Source: UBA6522 sp036231525
GTDB lineage: Bacteria > Pseudomonadota > Gammaproteobacteria > Steroidobacterales > Rariloculaceae
Reading direction: 5' to 3'
DNA: 42,187 nucleotides
NCBI GenBank assembly: GCA_036231525.1
Contig: JAZAGZ010000006.1
Span: 1-42,187, forward strand
The notes under the pieces: generated by a model
Database searches by the model: none
The model's input: only the letters and a program-made list of their open reading frames with translations
Told to the model about the DNA's origin: nothing
Shown here: in pieces, positions 15,595 through 24,527 of the stretch
Layout of the letters: every line of letters starts with the position of its first letter
Numbering within the stretch: position 1 is the stretch's first letter
Translations under genes and position numbers: made by a program

Positions 15595-17142
15595 TTATTC
15601 CTCATCAATTTGACGCGCACGATATTCGTCTCGGACATCTTTCAGATGTTGAAGATCTACATTGTCTTCTAGACATGCAACCTCGAGTAGTTCTTGATTT
15701 TCTCGATTGAATGGCATTTCGATAGTCCATGGACGTGTGTATGGAATTGGATCTGAGACAGTTGCCCGGTAAATTATTTGGTTTTCACTTACTGGCGTGA
15801 AAGTTTCGACAACAGTTTGCATGTGACTTACGACATCGCCTGTTTCGTTAAGCCACGATTTCCCATTGAAATTTTGAGATTCTACAACGAGTGTATTTTC
15901 TTCCCAGCGACCGACGGAATGACCTTGCCATAAACGTATTTTATCGGGTAGATGACCACGATCATCTAACGCGATTCTTCGCCATGACATGCGCTCATGA
16001 AGAACCACTACATAGCCAGGTGGCTGCAGAATAAAAAATGGTGCGGGCACATAATGTGAGCGTGGGACACCTGCTACAAAACAGTGTGCGGTGGGATCAT
16101 CATAACCTCGATGTGGTAGCTCACGATCGATTCTTTCAGCCCTGGCCCACGCTTGATACGGTAGCGTACCATCAGCAGGATCGACAACTTGTCCTCTGCT
16201 AGGTGGCAGCAGGATCGCCCCATCATGTTTTTCTAAGCCATAGTTTGCACCACCCGCGTCAGCCATAAAGTAGCCACTTATGTCCGGAGTACCATCTGAG
16301 AATCGTGGGATTTCTGCCAGTGTCGTTGGTAGCGGGAGACTTTCACTAGCATCTACATCAAATGGCTCGTTATCTACGGGAATTGGGGCTGGATACCACG
16401 TGTTTTCGTCTCTCTCAAAATCGCCGCTCGCCTCTTCTTTTTCCGCCTGGCACTGGTACTCAAGAATACCGTCCATGTGTGTCTGCCGTTGCAGTTCTAG
16501 TTTAATGGTCCAGGGCCGCGTAAAAACCTTTGGATCGTCAATCGTTGCCTCATATTCGATTGTGTCGGTATCAAGTAGTTGGTAGCGCTCTGTAACGAGT
16601 ATTTCCTCACTATGGAAATTTCCAGCTGCGTCTAACCATGTTTTGTCATTCTGATCTATCACTTCAACAACCAGAACATCGCCTTCCCAGTGCCCCCGAG
16701 AGTTTCCCATCCACGATTCAATCCCGGCATAAAGTGGTGGCGATCCATTTGTATAAATTAGTCTAAACACCTGTTGCCATTCGAAAGTGATCGCGATGTG
16801 GTCCGTAGTTTGGAAGATTTGGAATGGAGACTCCATCGCCATGATTCGTGGTACGCCTGGTAAAAAACAGTTTCGCAGAGGATCTTCAAAAGAACGATTT
16901 TCAAAATTTCTTAGCTGTTGCTCGGTAGCCCATAGCTGATACGGAATTTCCCCACCATCAACAACACTCACACCGGCAGGCATGTCATCTCGGGCGACAT
17001 GATTCTCAAGATCATAGGAGGCACGATTCACTGCCCGCCAAATACCCTGCAAATCTGGTTTACCGTCCGCGGTCTGAGGTAGCGTTTGACCAGATGCCGA
17101 TACAGTGATTAAAGCCAGAAGAATCCATAGATATGGCAACAC
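15595..17142 (-). CDS. Secreted protein with two tandem copies of one domain, function unknown
   Basis: 515 residues with an N-terminal signal peptide (LPYLWILLALITVSASG). Residues about 29-240 and 268-500 are two copies of one domain. Each has PDxxGxxx..Y.LE.H near its start, then an IPYQ.WA / LPYQAWA motif, DP...CF..GVPR, a PF.I.Q segment, G.WE...LVVE..., K.WL...G, and DP..(Y/F)TRPWTI near its end. Similar proteins recur in environmental gammaproteobacteria and acidobacteria, usually unnamed. GTG start with AGGA about 10 bp upstream. Upstream partner of the DUF6152 gene. Confidence 0.8.
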   Translation of the reverse strand: MLPYLWILLALITVSASGQTLPQTADGKPDLQGIWRAVNRASYDLENHVARDDMPAGVSVVDGGEIPYQLWATEQQLRNFENRSFEDPLRNCFLPGVPRIMAMESPFQIFQTTDHIAITFEWQQVFRLIYTNGSPPLYAGIESWMGNSRGHWEGDVLVVEVIDQNDKTWLDAAGNFHSEEILVTERYQLLDTDTIEYEATIDDPKVFTRPWTIKLELQRQTHMDGILEYQCQAEKEEASGDFERDENTWYPAPIPVDNEPFDVDASESLPLPTTLAEIPRFSDGTPDISGYFMADAGGANYGLEKHDGAILLPPSRGQVVDPADGTLPYQAWARAERIDRELPHRGYDDPTAHCFVAGVPRSHYVPAPFFILQPPGYVVVLHERMSWRRIALDDRGHLPDKIRLWQGHSVGRWEENTLVVESQNFNGKSWLNETGDVVSHMQTVVETFTPVSENQIIYRATVSDPIPYTRPWTIEMPFNRENQELLEVACLEDNVDLQHLKDVRDEYRARQIDEE

Positions 17143-17255
17143 AACTTATTCCTCAGTAAATATACAATTTTCTCCGAAAGAATATATCAGGCTCTGGCCT
17201 AGTGTCATATCACTATGCGGCCTTTTAAGAATCGAAAAATATCTTATGCAATTTT

Positions 17256-17287
17256 GAATTATGTGGGGATGTAACCCCCTATAATTC
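17256..17287. repeat. 32-bp imperfect inverted repeat upstream of the secreted-protein operon
   Basis: GAATTAT at the left pairs with ATAATTC at the right (7 bp), followed by a G-T pair, one mismatch, then GGGG with CCCC around the loop ATGTAA. It sits between the start of the secreted-protein operon (minus strand) and the candidate small RNA (plus strand). It could be an operator or a 5'-UTR hairpin. Confidence 0.55.
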
Positions 17288-17313
17288 TTCTATCTCCATG
17301 TCTAATAAATAAA

Positions 17314-17341
17314 TTACCGCGATATGGAACTTTTTTATAAA
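17314..17341 (+). promoter_or_regulatory. Possible promoter of the polA-engB small RNA
   Basis: TATAAA at 17336-17341, with TTACCG at 17314-17319 and a 16-bp spacer. The -10 is good, the -35 weak (3 of 6). Predicted start near 17348. Inference from sequence only. Confidence 0.35.
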
Positions 17342-17347
17342 ACATAA

Positions 17348-17475
17348 GACTAATCTCTTAGGTGCCGAAAAGGTGCTCTCCGCTATCTCCCCTTAGCGGA
17401 ATTACCCGGTTACCTCCATGCCGGGATCTTGGCCCCGGGTGTATTACAATACCTTGCACCCGGGGCATTTATTTT
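17348..17475 (+). ncRNA. Candidate small RNA between polA and engB, positional counterpart of Spot 42/ErsA
   Basis: About 125 nt on the plus strand, ending at a strong terminator. It would fold into three hairpins. Stem 1 is a 7-bp stem TCCGCTA/TAGCGGA at about 17379-17400 with C-rich loop TCTCCCCT. Stem 2 is CCCGG/CCGGG (17405-17409 with 17421-17425) with loop TTACCTCCATG, which contains ACCTCC, the exact complement of a Shine-Dalgarno. Stem 3 is the terminator. In E. coli spf and in Pseudomonas ersA lie in this same interval, on the strand opposite to engB, as here. No sequence similarity to either is claimed. The 5' end is a guess. Confidence 0.6.
17432..17475 (+). terminator. Rho-independent terminator of the candidate small RNA
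   Basis: Perfect 10-bp stem: GCCCCGGGTG at 17432-17441 and CACCCGGGGC at 17457-17466, followed by ATTTATTTTA. The U-rich run is only on the plus strand, so it serves a plus-strand transcript rather than engB. Confidence 0.75.
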
Positions 17476-18070
17476 AGGCCTTATCCTTATATTCCAGCCA
17501 TCCGATCAACAAATCACGTGCCTCCTCAACCCCTGTTTTATTTGGTGCAGAGAATAAGATCAGAGGAGTAACGCTCGGCATCGATTTTTTTACCTTGGCT
17601 AAACAATTGAGCCTGGCGCTATAGCTGAGCTTATCTGACTTGGTTAAAAGCACAACAACAGGGACCTGCGCACCTTCTGCCCAGTCCATCATAACGTGAT
17701 CCAGATCCTTGAGCCCGCGTCGAATGTCTACCGTGATAATTAGTCCGACCAGAGATTTACGCTGTTGAAAGTAGGCCTCGAGCAAACTGCGCCAATGCTG
17801 CCGCACCGATTCCGCTACCTTCGCATACCCGTATCCGGGCAAGTCCACAAGCCGTCGATTCTCGCCGAGATCAAAAAAATTTATAAGTTGGGTGCGCCCC
17901 GGAGTTTTACTAGTTCGAGCCAGATTACGCCGGCGTACTATTGCGTTGATCGCTGTCGACTTTCCCGAGTTGGAGCGGCCTACAACCGCCACCTCCCTAC
18001 CCACGTCATCGGGAAATTGATGTGGCTCATGAGCACTCTTAATAAAATTGGGATTCAACAGTATAGGCAT
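17474..18070 (-). CDS. engB: Ribosome biogenesis GTPase EngB (YihA/YsxC)
   Basis: 198 residues, the usual length. GTPase motifs in order are G1 GRSNSGKST near residues 32-40, G2 GRTQLINFF, G3 DLPGYGYAKV, G4 TKSDKL and G5 FSAPNKTG. It acts in large-subunit (50S) assembly in the cytoplasm. Its stop codon overlaps the terminator tail of the opposite-strand small RNA candidate. It is divergent from dsbA with 114 bp between starts. Confidence 0.95.
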   Translation of the reverse strand: MPILLNPNFIKSAHEPHQFPDDVGREVAVVGRSNSGKSTAINAIVRRRNLARTSKTPGRTQLINFFDLGENRRLVDLPGYGYAKVAESVRQHWRSLLEAYFQQRKSLVGLIITVDIRRGLKDLDHVMMDWAEGAQVPVVVLLTKSDKLSYSARLNCLAKVKKSMPSVTPLILFSAPNKTGVEEARDLLIGWLEYKDKA

Positions 18071-18184
18071 GTGTAGTAGTAGTTAATGAGACTATAGTGT
18101 TATTTTCTACATCGTAATAGGCTATGCTCAAGATATAAATCTACGCACTACGCAACAAAATAAGCGTGGGTAAGGAGTGCTGAA

Positions 18185-18988
18185 ATGACAAGAGGGAAAC
18201 TAGTATCCCGAGTAATCACTACTACACTGGCATCTATTGTCCTCTTAGTAGGCTGGCAACTGGGCTCTCGATGGGAAACCGCAGAACCTGTTATCTCCGA
18301 AGGCGTTGCCACCCCAACAAATCAACTAGCCTCCCAACTCCAAGTGGGCACGGACTTTACGGGGGTTGCTGTGCAGCAAGAACGCATCATACTGGCCCAG
18401 AATGATGCTGCCTTAACATCAGACCAATTCCAGCTCGGCGCACATTACGACCGTCTTTCACCCACGCAACCAACCAGCTCCAGCCCAGACCAAATTGAAG
18501 TTGCCGAGATTTTTTGGTACGGCTGCCCGCACTGCTACACCTTTGACCCGTATTTGGAAAGCTGGAAAACAAATCTGCCAGGGAACGTTAATTTCGTCCG
18601 AATCCCGGCAGTGTGGAATCCTCTTCTTCAGCTTCATGCCAGGGCTTTTTACACAGCTGAAGCCTTGGGTAAGAGTGAAGAAATGCATGTACCAATTTTT
18701 CGCGAGATCCATGTAAACCGTAATTTCCTAGATACGGAACAGTCACTTCAAGCTTTCTTTGAGCGGTTCGATGTGAGCTCTGAGGAATTTTCCAGTGCCT
18801 TCAACTCGTTCTCGGTGCATACAAAACTCCAGCGAGCTAACGAACTTTCTCGACGCTACCGCATCTCGAGCGTGCCTACTGTAATAGTGAATGGGAAGTA
18901 TTCAACCAGTGCCACAAAAGCTGGCGGCTATGAGACGTTAATGGATCTCATAGATGAGCTGATAGCATCAGAAGCCGCTGAAAACTAG
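18185..18988 (+). CDS. dsbA: Thiol:disulfide interchange protein, DsbA family, with a long N-terminus
   Basis: 267 residues. The active site is Cys114-Pro-His-Cys117 in FWYGCPHCYTFDPYLE, with the cis-proline loop SSVPTVIVNGKY near the C-terminus. An N-terminal hydrophobic segment (about 10-27, TTTLASIVLLVGWQLG) is a signal peptide or membrane anchor, followed by about 75 poorly conserved residues before the thioredoxin fold; usual DsbA is 200-215 residues. Good AAGGAG 8 bases before the ATG. It oxidises cysteines of exported proteins in the periplasm. It lies next to engB as in pseudomonads, without the cytochrome c4 gene often found between them. Confidence 0.9.
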   Translation: MTRGKLVSRVITTTLASIVLLVGWQLGSRWETAEPVISEGVATPTNQLASQLQVGTDFTGVAVQQERIILAQNDAALTSDQFQLGAHYDRLSPTQPTSSSPDQIEVAEIFWYGCPHCYTFDPYLESWKTNLPGNVNFVRIPAVWNPLLQLHARAFYTAEALGKSEEMHVPIFREIHVNRNFLDTEQSLQAFFERFDVSSEEFSSAFNSFSVHTKLQRANELSRRYRISSVPTVIVNGKYSTSATKAGGYETLMDLIDELIASEAAEN

Positions 18989-19022
18989 AAAGAATCACTA
19001 CAGTCGAATAAACCGTCCTAGT

Positions 19023-19037
19023 ATGGGCAGCGCCCAT
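19023..19037. terminator. Short hairpin between convergent dsbA and aminotransferase genes
   Basis: ATGGGC, AGC, GCCCAT: perfect 6-bp stem, 3-nt loop, with a second weak TGGC/GCCA stem after it. No T tract, so termination is only inferred from its position between two gene ends. Confidence 0.35.
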
Positions 19038-19064
19038 CATTGGCGTGCATTGCCATGAGCCTTA

Positions 19065-20213
19065 CTAAAGTTTCAGGAGGCGATTAGCCGCTTCTCTCAG
19101 TGTCGTGGGTTCCTTCGCAAAACAAAATCGAATGAGTTGCGCGTCGGGCGGGTTTTCATAAAACACGGAAATAGGAATAACGGCAACGCGATGTTCAACT
19201 GTCAACCAACGCGCAAACTCCATATCAGACCGATTAGAAATTTTACTGTAGTCCGCCAACTGAAAATAAGTCCCTCGAGAAGGCTTCATTTCAAACCCTG
19301 AAGGATTCATTAAATCGATAAACAGATTCCTCTTCTCTTCGTAGAAAGCGCCGAGCTCGAGGTAATGTTCAGGGCGCTCGATCAAGTAATCAGCCAACGC
19401 GTACTGTAGCGGAGTGGTCGTTGTATAAGTGTTAAATTGGTGGACACCCCTGAGCTCTACTGACAGCTCTCTCGGTGCAACACAATAGCCAACTTTCCAC
19501 CCAGTAGCATGATAGATTTTGCCAAACGAGAATACGGCAAAACTACGTGCGGCTAATTCTTCATTCTCTAACACACTAGCATGCCGCTGCTCGTCGAAAA
19601 TGATGTGCTCGTAGACCTCATCGCTGAGCACAAAGGTTTCGTAAGGTCTAAGAACGTTAGCAAGCCTTTGTATATCATCGCAGGTCAGCAACGAACCTGT
19701 TGGATTGTGCGGAGAATTAATTATCACAAGCCGGGTTCTCTCATTCAGCCGCTGTTTCAAACAATCCCAGTCGATTTCAAATCGCGGGGGTAGCAACGGA
19801 ATGTGTATTGGCACAGCGCCAGCCAATCGGATAGCAGGATCGTATGAGTCGTAGGATGGATCAAAAACTATTACTTCCTCACCACTTCGAACAACCGCGT
19901 GTATGGCACAAAAAAGCGCCTCCGTCGCACCGCTTGTAACCGTGACCTCTTCTACCGGATCGGGTTGGGCGCCGTAGAGTTGGCTAATTTTTTCGGCAAT
20001 CCGCTCACGGAGAACTGCCACCCCGGTCATTGGGGCGTACTGATTATGTCCTGCAGCCAGATGATGGCTTACCCGGTCTAAAAGCTCCTCTGGTGGCTGA
20101 AAATCAGGGAACCCTTGGGACAAGTTAATAGCATTATAATCCTCAGAAAGCTGTGACATGACTGTAAAAATACTGGTTCCCGCGCCCGGCAGTTTACTTG
20201 ATGGAATCTGCAT
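19065..20213 (-). CDS. PLP-dependent class I aminotransferase, YbdL-type (methionine/aromatic aminotransferase)
   Basis: 382 residues, strongly similar along its length to remembered E. coli YbdL: SKLPGAGTSIFTVMS, INLSQGFPDF, NQYAPMTGV, FDPSYDSYDPAI, NSPHNPTG, LSDEVYEHIIF and FSFGKIYHATGWKVGYC, where the Lys of SFGK forms the PLP aldimine. The family transaminates methionine, phenylalanine and related amino acids with 2-oxo acids. It is the last gene of a minus-strand run, 6 bp after the OPT transporter, which suggests use of amino acids released from imported peptides. Confidence 0.9.
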   Translation of the reverse strand: MQIPSSKLPGAGTSIFTVMSQLSEDYNAINLSQGFPDFQPPEELLDRVSHHLAAGHNQYAPMTGVAVLRERIAEKISQLYGAQPDPVEEVTVTSGATEALFCAIHAVVRSGEEVIVFDPSYDSYDPAIRLAGAVPIHIPLLPPRFEIDWDCLKQRLNERTRLVIINSPHNPTGSLLTCDDIQRLANVLRPYETFVLSDEVYEHIIFDEQRHASVLENEELAARSFAVFSFGKIYHATGWKVGYCVAPRELSVELRGVHQFNTYTTTTPLQYALADYLIERPEHYLELGAFYEEKRNLFIDLMNPSGFEMKPSRGTYFQLADYSKISNRSDMEFARWLTVEHRVAVIPISVFYENPPDAQLIRFCFAKEPTTLREAANRLLKL

Positions 20214-20219
20214 GGTCCG

Positions 20220-22142
20220 TCAGCCGCTAGCCCCACCCCGAGTAGCCACTTTGTACAGATAAGCCACAAGAGCAGCGATGACAATCAGTCCAATCCCACT
20301 CGGTAACTCCACTGATAGCCGAATAACATCCGGGTTACCAGTTACGACGATGGGAACAGCAATAAAGATGCCGACCAATGCTTCTCCGGTTATCAAGCCA
20401 GAGGCAACTAAGGTGCCGTTTCGAAACGCTGTTTGATCATCCACCTTCGCCTGGCGATTCCGTTTAGCGAAGTGAGCAACCAACCCGCCCACAAGTATCG
20501 CCGTCGACAGTTGCAATGGCAGATAGATCCCAACCGCCACCGCTAAAACCGGTGCCCGCCAACTCGATTTCCGGGCCTTAAGGGTCTCATCAAGAATGAT
20601 AATTACAATACCTATAATGCTCCCCATGATGACCATGTCCCAGGGCAAACCGGAACCAAAGACGCCTTCTGCCACCGAAGCCATTAAAGTCGCCTGGGGC
20701 GCTAATAGTGCGTTAGGCCGCGCGGCAGTAGGGGCACCGATACCGTAAGCTTCCAAAAGAAGATTCAAAATAGGCGCGATAACCAATACAGCCGAAACAA
20801 CCCCCACGCCCTGCATCAGTTGTTGACGCCAAGGCGTTGCGCCCACGAGGTACCCAGCTTTGAGATCTTGCATGTTGTCGCCCGCGATTGCCGCCGCACA
20901 ACACACTACGGCACCCACCATAATTGCAGCAGCCGGCCCAACTTCGGCGTCTCCACCCATCAGCCACACAAGTAAAAACGAGGTGAAGAGTATGGTAGCA
21001 ATGGTAATGCCAGATATGGGGTTGTTGGAGGACCCGACGAGTCCCGCCATATAAGCTGCAACGGATGAAAACAGAAAGCCTGTGATCATCATGATGAATG
21101 TCATTGCGAGCGCAACGCCCAGCATGCCCACAATGACCTGATATAGAAAAAAGATCGGGATGATAAGAAGAGCGATCCCCCACAGAACCAATTTCATTGG
21201 GGCGTCGTGTTGCGCGTGATTGTAAATAGTGTCAGCGCGGACGTTTTGGGGCTTCAACCCGCTCGTTATTCCGGAGATAAGTGAGCCACGCATGGAAACT
21301 AGAGCCCAGATACCTCCGATTAGCATGGCACCAACACCCAAATAACGGATCTTAGAGGTCCAAATACTAAAAGCCAGATCTGCAGCGCTCATCCCCGCAG
21401 CGTAATTCGCGAGCAATGAAGGATCCCTCTCCAGAAACAAAGTGGAATAAATTGGAATTGCTATATACCAGGAGATCGCGCCACCCAGGAACACGAGTAC
21501 AGCGATATTCAGTCCAACAATGAATCCCACACTTATCAGAGCAGGCGAGAGATTAATTCCCACGTACGCAATGGTGCTTGACCCCACATAAGCTGCGGCT
21601 TGAGTTGCACCTGTCCAGAGCCGTAATCCAGTTTCTGCTAGCTTGACAAGCGCCCCAAGAACAGCGGCGATCGCAAGAAACTTAGCCCCCTGAGATGGGT
21701 TCGCTCCAACTTTCAGAACTTCCGCAGTCGCCGTGCCCTCCGGGTACGAAAGCTGCTCTTCAACGATAAGCGAACGGCGTAACGGTACCGTAAAACATAC
21801 TCCCAACAACCCACCTAATCCGGCAATAACGCTAACCCATGCATACTCAAAGACGTCCCAGTAGCCAAGAATAATCAATGCGGGGAAAGTAAAAATTACG
21901 CCCGCTGCCAGAGACTCTCCCGCAGAAGCAGCCGTCTGAACAATATTGTTCTCTAGAATATTCGACTCCTTAAAGAGCCTTAGAATCGCCATGGAAATCA
22001 CGGCCGCTGGGATAGACGCCGAGACGGTCAACCCTGCAAACAGCCCGAGATAAGCGTTGGCTCCCGCCAGTACCATGGACAACAACAACCCTAAGAGAAT
22101 GGCTTTCAGGGTTAACTGAGGAAGAGGTGCGGCTACTGACAT
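20220..22142 (-). CDS. OPT family oligopeptide transporter
   Basis: 640 residues, almost entirely hydrophobic, 14 or more membrane segments expected. The N-terminal motif LTLKAILLGLLLSMVLAGANAYLGLFAGLTVSASIPAAVIS and the NNIVQTAASAGESLAAGVIF segment are typical of bacterial OPT proteins, which import oligopeptides or metal chelates with protons at the inner membrane. It lies between a POT symporter (82 bp upstream) and an aminotransferase (6 bp downstream). Confidence 0.9.
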   Translation of the reverse strand: MSVAAPLPQLTLKAILLGLLLSMVLAGANAYLGLFAGLTVSASIPAAVISMAILRLFKESNILENNIVQTAASAGESLAAGVIFTFPALIILGYWDVFEYAWVSVIAGLGGLLGVCFTVPLRRSLIVEEQLSYPEGTATAEVLKVGANPSQGAKFLAIAAVLGALVKLAETGLRLWTGATQAAAYVGSSTIAYVGINLSPALISVGFIVGLNIAVLVFLGGAISWYIAIPIYSTLFLERDPSLLANYAAGMSAADLAFSIWTSKIRYLGVGAMLIGGIWALVSMRGSLISGITSGLKPQNVRADTIYNHAQHDAPMKLVLWGIALLIIPIFFLYQVIVGMLGVALAMTFIMMITGFLFSSVAAYMAGLVGSSNNPISGITIATILFTSFLLVWLMGGDAEVGPAAAIMVGAVVCCAAAIAGDNMQDLKAGYLVGATPWRQQLMQGVGVVSAVLVIAPILNLLLEAYGIGAPTAARPNALLAPQATLMASVAEGVFGSGLPWDMVIMGSIIGIVIIILDETLKARKSSWRAPVLAVAVGIYLPLQLSTAILVGGLVAHFAKRNRQAKVDDQTAFRNGTLVASGLITGEALVGIFIAVPIVVTGNPDVIRLSVELPSGIGLIVIAALVAYLYKVATRGGASG

Positions 22143-22224
22143 CAGAGAATTTTTGTCTGTCTTTTTTTATAGTTCTTCAGGTTCGAAACCAACAACGAGA
22201 GTAGCGCCCGGATCGGGCAAAGCA

Positions 22225-23727
22225 CTAACGAACGCCTCCCGACAGCCGCTTAAGAGGACCGGATGCCAGCATCAAAATAAGTCCGGCTCCAACCATCATC
22301 ACCACAAGCTGCAAATATAGATTGGGCATTTCCTCCACAGCATCTGCTCTGAATTCACCAGCAAAGAGTCCCGCTAGAATGCTACCCAAGGACAATGACA
22401 AGAACCACACCCCTAACATTTGGCCTACTAGTCGCCGCGGCGCGAGTTTTGTGACAGCGCTCATGCCCACAGGGCTCAGAGCCAACTCTCCCATCGTAAG
22501 TAAGAGATACGTGAATATCAGCCATGCTGGTAGTACCTGTTGTCCTGCTGCGACGAGTGCTGCGGCTCCGATCATTACGGCGAAGGCTAACCCAAGAATC
22601 ACTAACCCAATCGCAAGCTTTATCGGTGAACTGGGATCCAAGTGACGTCTGGCAAGCCCCACCCATAGCATTGAATAGAGTGGACCTAGCAAAATGATGA
22701 ATGCTGGATTCAGAGACTGGAACCAACTGGCGGGAATCACAAACCCACCAAACTCTCTGATCGTGTAACGATCGGCAAATAAGTTTAACGATGATCCCGC
22801 CTGCTCAGAACCAACCCAGAATACTGTCGCGGCGCTAATCAGGACGAAAATCACAATTACCTTGCCGCGCTCCTCGGTAGTCAATCCACTGAAAGCAAAG
22901 ATATACCCAAAATATAATACGGCAACTGCAACGATGGCATACGTGGCAGCTTGAGCTAGCCTTATCGCATCGTACCGCAACCACCCCAGCAAACCAGCGA
23001 CTAGCAAGCACGCGACCAGAAATACGCTGATTCCAATACTCAGCCACGCCTTACGCTTGAAGCCATCACTTGGTGCAACTGATGGATCAGGTCCTCTTCC
23101 AGCCTTTCCTAGATAGTGGCGTGTCAGACGAAACTGGACCAAACCGAACAACATCCCAACCCCTGCCGCTGCAAATCCGTAATGCCAGTTCTGCAGTGCC
23201 AACCATCCACAAGCTAGCGGACCCAATGCAGCCCCTAAGTTGATTCCCATATAGAAAATTGTAAATCCACTATCGCGACGCGGGTCCCCTGGTTCGTAGA
23301 GTTCACCCACAATCGCGGTGATATTAGGTTTGAGAAGACCAGTGCCAAGAACAATGACGATGAGTCCCAAAAAAAATATTGAGTTGCTAGGGATAGCAAG
23401 AATGAAATGGCCGCACATAATGATGATGCCGCCGACCCACACCGCACGTTGAGCGCCTATAAGTCGATCGGCAATCCACCCGCCCGGAAGAGATCCGAGA
23501 AAAGCGGCTGCAGTATAGAGACCGTAGATGGATGTTGCTGTCTGATCGGAAAACCCAAGTCCACCATCCTCAACTGCGGCAACCATGAATAGCACCAATA
23601 GTGCCCGCATACCGTAGTAGCTGAAACGTTCCCACATTTCTGTCATGAACAGGGTCGCGAGACCTCTAGGATGACCTAGAAGCGTACCCGGCTCAGTACG
23701 GGCTATCCCCGCGCTACTATAGGGCAT
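22225..23727 (-). CDS. POT/PTR family proton-dependent peptide transporter
   Basis: 500 residues, an MFS-fold peptide/H+ symporter with about 14 membrane segments. The diagnostic EMWERFSYYGMRALL (ExxERFxYY) lies in the first helix. GGWIADRLIGAQRAVWVGG, GLLKPNITAIVGELY and DSGFTIFYMGINLGAALGP are the PTR2 signature regions. It imports di- and tripeptides. The ATG lies 8 bp after tatC, so the peptide genes are probably read together with tatABC. Confidence 0.93.
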   Translation of the reverse strand: MPYSSAGIARTEPGTLLGHPRGLATLFMTEMWERFSYYGMRALLVLFMVAAVEDGGLGFSDQTATSIYGLYTAAAFLGSLPGGWIADRLIGAQRAVWVGGIIIMCGHFILAIPSNSIFFLGLIVIVLGTGLLKPNITAIVGELYEPGDPRRDSGFTIFYMGINLGAALGPLACGWLALQNWHYGFAAAGVGMLFGLVQFRLTRHYLGKAGRGPDPSVAPSDGFKRKAWLSIGISVFLVACLLVAGLLGWLRYDAIRLAQAATYAIVAVAVLYFGYIFAFSGLTTEERGKVIVIFVLISAATVFWVGSEQAGSSLNLFADRYTIREFGGFVIPASWFQSLNPAFIILLGPLYSMLWVGLARRHLDPSSPIKLAIGLVILGLAFAVMIGAAALVAAGQQVLPAWLIFTYLLLTMGELALSPVGMSAVTKLAPRRLVGQMLGVWFLSLSLGSILAGLFAGEFRADAVEEMPNLYLQLVVMMVGAGLILMLASGPLKRLSGGVR

Positions 23728-23735
23728 TCACTTAA

Positions 23736-24527
23736 TCACTCGTCAGGGGCTTTTTCTTCCTGAGAATCTTCTAGGGGGGCACTCCCCAGCCCAAGGACTT
23801 TCGCAAGTACAAGTCCACTCTCATAGAGAAGATACACTGGCACGGCCAGAAGGGTCTGGGATATGGCATCCGGCGGCGTTAATAGCATCCCCATCACGAA
23901 CGCTCCAAGAAAAACAAAGGCTCTAGCCTTTTTCAACGTCTTAATAGAGACCAGCCCACTCCAGACCAACATAACGGTTGCAATCGGAACTTCGAAAGCT
24001 ATTCCGAAAGCAAAGAAAATGGTCAGAATAAAATCTAGATAGGCGCTGATGTCTGTCATCATTGTGACGCCCTCTGGGGAAACTGTCGCAAAGAAAGCAA
24101 ACATCAAAGGGAAAACAACAAAGTATGCAAACGCAACACCCGCGTAGAACAGTAAGATACTTGATAGCAGCAATGGAAAAGCAAAACGCTTCTCCTTCCG
24201 GTACAACCCCGGAGCAACGAACCCCCATAGCTGATACAGAATCACTGGCATCGATAAGAACACCGCTACGAAAAGACTCATTTTGAACGGTGTCAGAAAA
24301 GGAGAGGCAACCTGCGTAGCTATCATGGTAGCCCCTTCCGGGAGACGATCCATCAAGGGCGTAGCGATCAACGTAAAAATTCTTTCAGCGAAAGGAATCA
24401 AACATATAAAAATCAGCAATATAGACAATGCTGATCTGATGAGACAGGTTCGCAGTTCTACCAGATGAGATACCAAGGTACCCTCGGCAAGCTGTTCCTC
24501 GCCTTCCTGAATGCTTTCCGGACTCAT
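23736..24527 (-). CDS. tatC: Sec-independent protein translocase TatC
   Basis: 263 residues with six expected membrane helices. Family features: HLVELRTCLIRSALSIL at the start, TPFKMSLFVAVFLSMPVILYQLWGFVAPGLYRKEKRF, and FGIAFEVPIATVMLVWSGLV. TatC is the receptor that binds twin-arginine signal peptides. The ATG overlaps the tatB stop by 4 bp. C-terminal tail is acidic. Confidence 0.96.
   Translation of the reverse strand: MSPESIQEGEEQLAEGTLVSHLVELRTCLIRSALSILLIFICLIPFAERIFTLIATPLMDRLPEGATMIATQVASPFLTPFKMSLFVAVFLSMPVILYQLWGFVAPGLYRKEKRFAFPLLLSSILLFYAGVAFAYFVVFPLMFAFFATVSPEGVTMMTDISAYLDFILTIFFAFGIAFEVPIATVMLVWSGLVSIKTLKKARAFVFLGAFVMGMLLTPPDAISQTLLAVPVYLLYESGLVLAKVLGLGSAPLEDSQEEKAPDE

Noticed and set aside
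17362..17571. Open frame of 69 codons on the plus strand across the polA-engB gap
   Set aside because: It runs through three hairpins and the terminator and then antisense into engB; composition is unlike a protein and there is no ribosome-binding site. The region is better explained as an RNA gene.
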